Position numbers and translations under genes: made by a program
DNA from: Armatimonadota bacterium
Lineage (GTDB): Bacteria > Armatimonadota > Armatimonadia > Armatimonadales > Armatimonadaceae
Direction: 5' to 3'
NCBI GenBank assembly: GCA_014380985.1
Contig: JACMIU010000105.1
Span: 1-6,591, forward strand
Length of the DNA: 6,591 nt
The notes under the pieces: generated by a model
What the model was told of the DNA's origin: nothing
Seen by the model: only the letters and a program-made list of their open reading frames with translations
Database searches by the model: none
Part shown: positions 1-4,800 of the stretch, in pieces
Layout: each line of letters begins with the position of its first letter
Position numbering within the stretch: position 1 is the stretch's first letter

Positions 1-1
1 C

Positions 2-997
2 GGTGAAGAAGTGAGGGATCTATTTCGACGTGTTGACAGGAAGAATACGAAGGTTGGTTGGTTCAACCAGTATGGTGAACGTTTATTCGGGGTAATACTG
101 CCTACTGACAGATTGGGCGTCCCGGTATCGGCAGAAACTCCGATAATGAGTGGGGGAGGGTATTTCGTGAAATCCAATGAAATCAAAACCGATGCGGAGC
201 GAAATTTTGCGATAGACACGAAAAAAAGCAAATCAACTACTAAAGAAGCAACGCGCCATTCGCCTGTTATGTTAGCGTCAGGATCGCAACGTATTCACGA
301 TTACGTAAGATCAATCAACATTGATGGAGTAAAATATATTGTTGATGATGCATTGTCAAACAAAGTGATCACCATCATAGGAGATCAAAAAAACTTTGCA
401 ACGATAACTCAGGCGATTGTTGAACTATACGCACTTGATCTCAAAAAACAAAAGGATGGAATATATAAAATATCATGCAAACAAGTGAAAGTGGCAGGAT
501 CACCCATCGAACTCAAAAAGGGTCTTGAAGAATGCCTTCCGTCTTCATTATCTCGTTATCTAAAATCTCAAGCCATTCATGAAGTTGAGAAAAGGGCGAA
601 CGAAAACCCGACCAGAAAGGGAAGAGACTTATTACTTGCGTCGAGGGTGTTCGGCAAAGCAGTGCGAGATATGAGGGTAGCGGCAGTGCAAAAGTTCGAT
701 GATACAGCGACATCCATGGGAGCAAAGAGCGAGCCTTTGCTCTTTGCAGCGTTGGATGAACAAGGTAAAGATGCCTTAGGGCTTGTTTTACTGGCATCTT
801 GTCTACCGAACATGAGCGAAGTTTGGTTAACCATGACTGCAGTCGTTACAAACTTCAACAACGGGGTAGTTCACTTTGATACTGTGGTGCAAAACGGTGT
901 GCGAAAAAAAATCGTTCTGCTCTCTGCACCTGAGACTGAAGAAGGTCGGTACAGTTCCTATGGTTGGTACATTCCCGTGACAGACGCAACCCCTTAG
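2..997 (+). CDS. Hypothetical protein, possible STN-like domain, 5' end uncertain
   Basis: I do not recognise this protein as a whole. The frame is open to the left edge. A GTG at 11 is the first possible start (328 aa), but no convincing ribosome site can be judged in ten bases, so it may be a C-terminal part. Residues about 95-155 (counted from the GTG) read like the beta-alpha-beta STN/short-domain pattern seen at secretin and TonB-receptor N-termini: a 'VKYIVDDALSNKVITI' strand, a helix 'FATITQAIVELYAL', then 'DGIYKI'. That is pattern recognition, not a search result. The middle is basic and helical (about 165-225). The C-terminal third is hydrophobic-alternating, beta-like, and has no membrane helix. 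The gene is AT-rich (sampled blocks 28-47% GC), unlike the genes right of 1500, so it is probably acquired. It ends just before a hairpin terminator. Coding is likely; function unknown. Confidence 0.6.
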   Translation, partial: GEEVRDLFRRVDRKNTKVGWFNQYGERLFGVILPTDRLGVPVSAETPIMSGGGYFVKSNEIKTDAERNFAIDTKKSKSTTKEATRHSPVMLASGSQRIHDYVRSINIDGVKYIVDDALSNKVITIIGDQKNFATITQAIVELYALDLKKQKDGIYKISCKQVKVAGSPIELKKGLEECLPSSLSRYLKSQAIHEVEKRANENPTRKGRDLLLASRVFGKAVRDMRVAAVQKFDDTATSMGAKSEPLLFAALDEQGKDALGLVLLASCLPNMSEVWLTMTAVVTNFNNGVVHFDTVVQNGVRKKIVLLSAPETEEGRYSSYGWYIPVTDATP

Positions 998-1015
998 CAA
1001 GTTTTATGACCAGTA

Positions 1016-1056
1016 AAAACCGCGCCTCAGTAATTCGCTTGCTAGGGCGCGGTTTT
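1016..1056. terminator. Bidirectional Rho-independent terminator
   Basis: Positions 1016-1026 (AAAACCGCGCC) pair perfectly with 1046-1056 (GGCGCGGTTTT). This gives an 11-bp GC-rich stem with a 19-nt loop, an A-run on the 5' side and a T-run on the 3' side. It lies 18 nt after the stop of the plus-strand gene ending at 997. Facing the other way it lies 70 nt beyond the stop of the minus-strand methyltransferase remnant at 1126. It can therefore stop transcription from both sides. Confidence 0.8.
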
Positions 1057-1070
1057 GCCACCACACCCGC

Positions 1071-1099
1071 TTGACAGTTGGCTGATGCCGCTGTAAAAT
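1071..1099 (+). promoter_or_regulatory. Near-consensus sigma-70-type promoter without an obvious gene
   Basis: TTGACA (1071-1076) matches the -35 consensus exactly. It is followed by a 17-bp spacer and TAAAAT (1094-1099), five of six -10 bases. It starts 14 nt after the terminator and points right. No plausible ORF starts within the next 300 nt. A transcript would run antisense to the methyltransferase remnant and on through the hairpin at 1499-1554 toward the TPR fragment. It could make an antisense or small RNA, or be left over from a lost gene. Confidence 0.5.
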
Positions 1100-1125
1100 C
1101 CGGCTGGCGTCTTGTTCCAATTTCT

Positions 1126-1498
1126 CTACTGATAAAGTTGCTTATACATACTAAGAGCGATTTTTGCCGATAAGACTGGCATAACCGCGTTTCCAACTTG
1201 CGTGAACTGGCGGGCAACAGGTCCTGTAAGGATGTAATCATCAGGAAATTTTTGCAAGCGGGCGCACTCACGGACGGAGAGAGTACGAGGAATCTTTGGA
1301 TGCAGATGCGAACGCCCGCCCCCATTCATGCCACCCGCAATAACGGTTTTGGATGCAAGTGATGGATTCAACCTATCTACCCTACCCAATTCATCACGTT
1401 GCCCGTAACGTAGTTCCATTTACCTTAGAACAGAATATGACTTATGATTGCGCGTCAAATGGTTGCTAAGGCGATCTACTGGCTTTTCAAAGGCGCGG
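1126..1498 (-). pseudogene. C5-cytosine DNA methyltransferase, C-terminal remnant
   Basis: The uninterrupted ORF (ATG at 1419, stop at 1126, 97 aa) carries the end of a Dcm/HhaI-type methyltransferase. It has the tail of the target-recognition region ('RLNPSLASKTVIAGG', 'GGGRSHLHP'), motif IX 'PRTLSVRECARLQKFPDD', and motif X 'QVGNAVMP', where the usual second-last residue is proline. Motifs I-VIII, with the SAM site and catalytic Pro-Cys, are absent, so it cannot methylate alone. The codon just before the ATG is TAA (1420-1422) in the same frame. Upstream of it the frame still reads like this family ('PVDRLSNHLTRNHKSYSVLR') up to the hairpin at 1499. I therefore read it as a truncated gene with a nonsense codon. 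Alternative: the small subunit of a split methyltransferase (AquI-like); but the large subunit is not in this window and 97 aa is very short. Confidence 0.75.
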
Positions 1499-1554
1499 AG
1501 TAGTGTAACATTTTGTCTGTAAAAGTTGGTTTGCAGACAAAATGTTACACTACT
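1499..1554. repeat. Perfect 21-bp inverted repeat, hairpin or element scar
   Basis: The arm 1499-1519 (AGTAGTGTAACATTTTGTCT, plus a final G) is exactly complementary to 1534-1554, with a 14-nt loop (1520-1533). There is no T-run after it, so it is not an ordinary terminator. Five bases in, the arms read TGTAACATTTTG, and TGT...ACA ends are common in DDE-type insertion sequences. No clean direct repeat flanks it; GGCGC occurs at 1492-1496 and 1555-1559 but does not abut the arms symmetrically. It sits precisely where a minus-strand gene and a plus-strand gene both lose their 5' halves, and where base composition changes. Candidates: residue of a mobile element, a MITE-like unit, or a collapsed assembly join. 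Confidence 0.85.
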
Positions 1555-1876
1555 GGCGCACGCCGCGAACAGAAAGGCGCATTCCGGCAAAAAGTCTGAT
1601 GTTGACAAACATCTGAAACGGTCCCTTGAAGAAGCGACTTCCGCTACAACTGTCGCGCCAGCCTACGCGCCCGCGTATCTGATGCTCGGTAAGATGCTCG
1701 TTGAACAGTCGGAATGGGACACATTGCAGAAGCGAACCGACGAAGCGCAGTCGGTGAAGGTACAAGCCGTGCAAGCCTACAAACGCGCCGCGTCGCTCGG
1801 CAAGGGCGATATGAAGGCGGCGGCACAAAAGGAGTTGCAGTCCCACTGGCTAAAGAGCGTGAAGCCAACGCCCTAA
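1526..1876 (+). pseudogene. TPR-like protein, 5'-truncated C-terminal fragment
   Basis: The open frame can start at TTG 1526, inside the right half of the hairpin, but no ribosome site is visible and the first nine codons are just repeat sequence. From about 1553 on it reads as helix-turn-helix protein: 'VDKHLKRSLEEATSA', then 'APAYAPAYLMLGKMLVEQ', then a later 'AVQAYKRAASLGK'. These match the alternating small and large residues of TPR helices. It is alanine- and lysine-rich with no signal peptide or membrane segment. Composition (62% GC in a sampled block) matches the genes to the right rather than those to the left, so this looks like a resident gene beheaded at the hairpin. It converges with the acetyltransferase gene, whose stop lies 11 nt beyond. 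Calling it TPR rests on helix pattern only; it might still be expressed from the promoter at 1071. Confidence 0.5.
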
Positions 1877-1887
1877 CCGGCTACGCG

Positions 1888-2514
1888 CTACGCCGCCTGT
1901 CCGTCGTCGCGCAACCGTTCGTAGCGCAGGTACAGGCGGCGTTCGTTTTTCACCGTGCGCCACTCGTTATCCATTTGCGCCATGCCCAACTTTTCCAGAA
2001 CCCGACGCGAGGCACGGTTTTCGACATCGGCAAAGGCGACAAGGCGCGTGAGGCGAAGCGTGTCAAAGGCGTACCGCAGCGTGAGATTCGCCGCTTCGGT
2101 CATGATGCCGCGCCCCCACTGCTCCTTCGCCAGTAGGTAGCCGATTTCCGCGCCGGTTTGCAGGTATCGGCGCATGTCTACAAGGTCGGTAGAGCCGATC
2201 AGCGCACCAGTTTCTTTGCTGATGACCGCGAAGCACAGGGCGTCGCCGCGTTTGCGTCGTGCTTCTTGGTCGCGGATGAACGGCAGAATCGCTTGCGGTG
2301 TTCCCATCGGTTCCCACGGCAGAAACTGCGTCACTTCGGGGTCGCGGGCGATGCGCCACATCGCGTCGGCGTCCGATTCGCGCAGTATCCGCAAACGCAC
2401 CCGGTCGCCCTCAATAACCGGGTCGGTGGTGTCCACCGCTTTCGCTACCGCAACGCGGTGACGTTTGAACGCCCACGGGAACACGGCGGACAGGGCGCGA
2501 AGGGCGACTTCCAC
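1888..2514 (-). CDS. GNAT N-acetyltransferase, RimJ/RimL-type
   Basis: This is a GCN5-related acetyltransferase that moves acetyl from acetyl-CoA to an amine, perhaps a ribosomal protein N-terminus or a small molecule; the substrate cannot be read from sequence. The family start 'VIEGDRVRLRILRESDADAMWRIA' is at residues 33-56. The CoA pyrophosphate loop is 'EQWGRGIMTEA' (131-141), preceded by the strand 'GAEIGYLLAK'. The family tail 'VENRASRRVLEKLGM' follows. The GTG start at 2514 comes only 3 nt after the stop of the transferase gene, which implies co-translation. It adds about 32 residues before the conserved fold, so an internal start (for example the valines at residues 21-27) is possible. 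This is the last gene of the minus-strand series; no hairpin terminator is visible after it, where it converges with the TPR fragment. Confidence 0.85.
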   Translation of the reverse strand: MEVALRALSAVFPWAFKRHRVAVAKAVDTTDPVIEGDRVRLRILRESDADAMWRIARDPEVTQFLPWEPMGTPQAILPFIRDQEARRKRGDALCFAVISKETGALIGSTDLVDMRRYLQTGAEIGYLLAKEQWGRGIMTEAANLTLRYAFDTLRLTRLVAFADVENRASRRVLEKLGMAQMDNEWRTVKNERRLYLRYERLRDDGQAA

Positions 2515-2517
2515 GCT

Positions 2518-3552
2518 TTACCCGCCCGCCCCGCCTGATTTCGTGAGCGCGTACATTAGCAGAAGCGCGGCAAGGCAACACGCCGCCGTGATGCCGTAAA
2601 TCGTCCAAACGGCTTGCTTGACCGATAAGCCCCGGTCGCGGAGCAGATGATGAATGTGCGTTTTGTCAGCTTTGAGCGGGTTTTTGCCGCCTAAAAGCCG
2701 CACAATCGCCACGCGGAAGCCGTCGAAAATCGGAACCCCTAACACCAAGCCGGGAACCAGCACCGCCAGAATCGTCGGGATTTTCGCCGTGCCGACCACG
2801 GCAAGCCCCGCCAGCACGAAGCCTAAGAAGAACGAGCCGATACTGCCCATGAAGATGCTCGCCGGGTTGTAGTTGTGACGCAAAAAGCCGATACACGCCC
2901 CGGCAAGCGCGAACGCCATCAGCGCGACCGCCGCCTCGCCGCGTGCCGCCGCCATTAGCCCCATTGTGGTTGCCGCAATCGCGCACACGCCCGATGCCAA
3001 GCCGTCCAAACCGTCCAAAAAGTCAAAGGTTTTTGTGGCGACGAAGTACCAGCACATCGTTATCGGCACGGACAGCGAGCCAAGTTCGACGTAGTTGTTG
3101 GCATTGTACACGCCGTCCGCGCCGGGCGGCGCGAACGGGTTGGTAACGCCGTCGATCCGTGCGCCGAGCGACGCCGCGACAAAGCCGCCAAGCAGTAAGC
3201 CGCCCATTTGCACGAACGGATGCAGGTCTTTCTTGTCGTCCCACAGCCCGATAGTTGCCACAATCGCGCCGCCAATCAGGATACCGGCGATAGGGTGTTC
3301 GCCCTTGCCGACGGGAAGCGCGAACTCTTGCCCGATGAGAAGCGGGCGCAAAAGCAGTAGCACCGACGCGAAGCCGATGAACATGGCGAGACCGCCCCAG
3401 AGTGGCATTTCGGCATCGTGCGAATCGCGGGCGCGAACCTCGCGCACGGCGTTGAAGCGCAGGGCGAGGGCTTTCACGAGTGGTGTAATGAGTGCCGTGA
3501 GAACCCCGGCGAGCAGGGCGGCAACCGCCATCGGGAGCAGGATTTTATTCAT
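2518..3552 (-). CDS. MraY/WecA-family phospho-sugar transferase, atypical active site
   Basis: A 344-aa polytopic membrane protein of the family that transfers a sugar-1-phosphate from a UDP-sugar to undecaprenyl phosphate, the first step of wall, teichoic-acid or surface-glycan synthesis. Visible motifs: 'PLWGGLAMFIGF' (50-61), the 'DDKKD' aspartates (105-109), 'DFLDGLDGLASG' (177-188), 'VPIFDGFRV' (273-281) and 'HIHH' (299-302). The HIHH form fits WecA/TagO better than MraY. Two oddities: 'NPASIFMGSIGS' has Ser237 where the family has the metal-site aspartate (FMGD.GS), and the segment before DGLDG is 'TKTFDF' instead of the usual N..N pattern. It may have altered or lost activity. The ATG at 3552 overlaps the stop of the deaminase gene as ATGA. 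The frame stays open upstream to 3987, but that part only shadows the deaminase. Confidence 0.88.
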   Translation of the reverse strand: MNKILLPMAVAALLAGVLTALITPLVKALALRFNAVREVRARDSHDAEMPLWGGLAMFIGFASVLLLLRPLLIGQEFALPVGKGEHPIAGILIGGAIVATIGLWDDKKDLHPFVQMGGLLLGGFVAASLGARIDGVTNPFAPPGADGVYNANNYVELGSLSVPITMCWYFVATKTFDFLDGLDGLASGVCAIAATTMGLMAAARGEAAVALMAFALAGACIGFLRHNYNPASIFMGSIGSFFLGFVLAGLAVVGTAKIPTILAVLVPGLVLGVPIFDGFRVAIVRLLGGKNPLKADKTHIHHLLRDRGLSVKQAVWTIYGITAACCLAALLLMYALTKSGGAGG

Positions 3553-4055
3553 TTGTTTCCCGTTACGCTTTCGACTACTGGCGTAGTTCCTGCCGTCTCC
3601 TGTATCGTCATCAGGGGCGACGGCGGCACGATGTCCGGCATCGGCACGATTTCGACGCCCGCCCCTGCTAAGACTTCCCGCGCCCAGCCTTCCGGCGCGA
3701 CTCCGGCGAACACGACGCGCACGATTCCCGCGGCGACAATCATGCGGGCGCAAACGTGGCACGGTCGGCACGTCGCGTACATCGTGGCGTTCTGTGTCGA
3801 GACGCCGTGCAGTGCCGCTTGCATCAGGGCGTTCTGCTCGGCGTGTAACGTGCGAACACAGCGACCCTCTTCTAACAAACAGCCGACCTCGGTACAATGC
3901 GGCTGACCGGGCGGCGACCCGTTGTAGCCCGTCGAGAGAATCCGCTTGTCGCGCACGATCACCGCCCCGACATGGCGACGCAAACACGTCGCCCGCTTCG
4001 CTACCTCGAACGCGATTCGCATAAAGTATTCATCCCACGGCGGTCGTGTTTCCAC
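3549..4055 (-). CDS. comEB: dCMP deaminase, ComEB type
   Basis: A zinc cytidine/deoxycytidylate deaminase of 168 aa, normal for the family. It converts dCMP to dUMP, the thymidylate synthase substrate, in the cytoplasm. Visible: 'RPPWDEYFMRIA' (4-15), 'TGYNGSPPG' (42-50), the extra Cys/His cluster around 'HCTEVGC' (53-59), the catalytic 'HAEQNA' (His71, Glu73), and 'PCHVC' (Cys99, Cys102) completing the zinc site. The GTG start at 4055 is chosen because WDEYFM is part of the family N-terminus, so Met12 would be too late. AGAGGA at 4068-4073 is a ribosome site about 12 nt upstream, inside the end of the preceding gene. The last 28 residues are a Pro/Thr-rich tail. With glyA, which makes methylene-tetrahydrofolate, it supplies dTMP synthesis. 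Its stop overlaps the start of the next gene (ATGA). Confidence 0.95.
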   Translation of the reverse strand: METRPPWDEYFMRIAFEVAKRATCLRRHVGAVIVRDKRILSTGYNGSPPGQPHCTEVGCLLEEGRCVRTLHAEQNALMQAALHGVSTQNATMYATCRPCHVCARMIVAAGIVRVVFAGVAPEGWAREVLAGAGVEIVPMPDIVPPSPLMTIQETAGTTPVVESVTGNK

Positions 4056-4057
4056 AG

Positions 4058-4330
4058 CTAAAAATCGTCCTCTGTAGCGTTTTCCAAGTATCCCTGCTGT
4101 TCGTGCGGCGTTAAAGTCAATACACTACTAATTCGCCTTTGTTCCTCGACAGGCAACTCGCGTAAAACATTCCAGAGCGAACGTTGCCGCTCTCGATGTG
4201 CAACACCATCATAACCAGACCAAGCCATAACTCCCCCCACTTGTCCGCCCGGAAACGTGTCAAAGGAAAGTTGTGCATTTTGGAAACGGTTGCTGATCTG
4301 ATCCGTTAAATGGGCGATAAAAGTTTCCAT
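4058..4330 (-). CDS. Small hypothetical protein, distant BolA-like features
   Basis: A 90-aa soluble acidic protein whose function I do not recognise. Its layout is an amphipathic first helix ('FIAHLTDQISNRFQNAQ'), a strand-like glycine-rich centre, 'WSGYDGVAHRERQRSLWNVL' (37-56), then 'RRISSVLTLTPHE'. The order 'G..G...R.R...L....' followed by a hydrophobic strand and 'tp.E' recalls BolA/IbaG proteins (class II KH fold). The BolA histidines are replaced (RQR instead of RHR, Ile for the C-terminal His), so an iron-cluster role would not follow. This is a weak inference. The ATG at 4330 has GGGA 8 nt upstream and overlaps the end of the preceding ORF by 25 nt; the stop is 2 nt before the deaminase start. 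It shares the low GC of the HEPN pair and probably travels with it, possibly as its partner. Confidence 0.65.
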   Translation of the reverse strand: METFIAHLTDQISNRFQNAQLSFDTFPGGQVGGVMAWSGYDGVAHRERQRSLWNVLRELPVEEQRRISSVLTLTPHEQQGYLENATEDDF

Positions 4331-4560
4331 CTTATTAATCCCGTATCTACCAGTTTGTTAGCGGCGTCCACGATCCTTTCTGCATTATGCTTCACGGGAT
4401 CGTCTCGCGTGGCTGAATTATTCTTCCCGATGATATGAAGTCGCTTTGCCAGAACGTAGACCTTCATAGATTCTACGGAGCGATACCGATGATTGTTCTG
4501 CCAGCGTGCGATAATTTCGCTCAGTAGAGCCGTCACTGCCTCTTTTTGCGTGCGCTTCAT
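4306..4560 (-). CDS. HEPN-like domain protein, C-terminal half
   Basis: An 84-aa ORF that reads as the second half of a HEPN-type helical domain. 'SEIIARWQNNHRYRS' (14-28) is the W..xHRYRS region I associate with one HEPN subfamily. It is followed by a helix and 'DPVKHNAERIVDAANKLVDTGLIRW'. Arg52 and His58 form an R-x5-H, which would fit the RX4-6H RNase motif of HEPN toxins, though I cannot confirm that they align with it. The ATG at 4560 overlaps the stop of the first-half ORF as ATGA. The same frame is also open upstream of this ATG to about 4600, where it reads 'SPSHTGNFHDG' without a start. So this is either a coupled second polypeptide or the downstream piece of a gene broken by a one-base loss. 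Its end overlaps the next start by 25 nt. Confidence 0.6.
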   Translation of the reverse strand: MKRTQKEAVTALLSEIIARWQNNHRYRSVESMKVYVLAKRLHIIGKNNSATRDDPVKHNAERIVDAANKLVDTGLIRWKLLSPI

Positions 4561-4796
4561 GCCATCGTGAAAGTTCCCCGTATGACTTGGCGATATAAGT
4601 CATGTTTCGCGTCATCCTTTGCTCCTGCACGCAAACGATACGCATGAAACAAACATTCAACGGCGACCCCGCTCAAATATGTGGCGAGAACATAATCCGG
4701 CACGGGGTCGTTTATCAATTGGGTTGCTCGGTTCACTCTCGCCCGACACGCTTCTATATACACGATTTTGTTAAAACCGCTTACCGTGGACTCCAT
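4557..4796 (-). CDS. HEPN-like domain protein, N-terminal half
   Basis: A 79-aa ORF with the front of a HEPN domain: a helix 'YIEACRARVNRATQLI', then 'ATYLSGVAVECLFHAYRLR' (38-56), matching the A.YLaGyaVE(C)..KA pattern of the family, and 'KHDL' (64-67). HEPN proteins are all-helical; many are RNases or RNA-binding partners in toxin-antitoxin, abortive-infection or CRISPR-associated systems. The domain stops after 'GTFTMA', well short of the usual 130-160 aa, and its continuation lies in the next frame. The ATG at 4796 is 4 nt after the glyA stop, with GGGGG (4804-4808) as a possible ribosome site, so it is probably co-transcribed with glyA. No slippery heptamer for programmed frameshifting is visible before the TGA. 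No nucleotidyltransferase (MNT) antitoxin lies next to it. Confidence 0.65.
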   Translation of the reverse strand: MESTVSGFNKIVYIEACRARVNRATQLINDPVPDYVLATYLSGVAVECLFHAYRLRAGAKDDAKHDLYRQVIRGTFTMA

Positions 4797-4800
4797 GCGC

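Noticed and set aside
855..1325. 156-aa minus-strand ORF
   Set aside because: It runs across the terminator, through the antisense of the left gene and out of frame with the methyltransferase motifs; composition is a shadow pattern.
1492..1559. GGCGC on both sides of the inverted repeat as a target-site duplication
   Set aside because: The copies do not abut the arms symmetrically (two extra bases on the left), and five bases are likely to match by chance in GC-rich DNA.
1714..2538. Plus-strand ORFs of 140, 126 and 95 aa opposite the acetyltransferase
   Set aside because: They are antisense shadows in GC-rich DNA, Arg-rich, with no family features.
3095..3906. Plus-strand ORFs of 163 and 162 aa opposite the transferase and deaminase
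   Set aside because: Antisense open frames expected at high GC; the minus strand carries complete, motif-bearing proteins.
3553..3987. N-terminal extension of the transferase frame to 489 aa
   Set aside because: The added residues are Arg/Ala-rich with no family match and lie in another frame of the clear dCMP deaminase gene; the ATG at 3552 gives a standard-length protein starting with a membrane helix.
4418..4660. 80-aa minus-strand ORF between the two HEPN halves in the third frame
   Set aside because: A stretch 'YIAKSYGELSRW' looks faintly plausible after HDL, but using it needs two frameshifts, and the rest of the ORF has no domain pattern; a single shift joins the two halves more simply.
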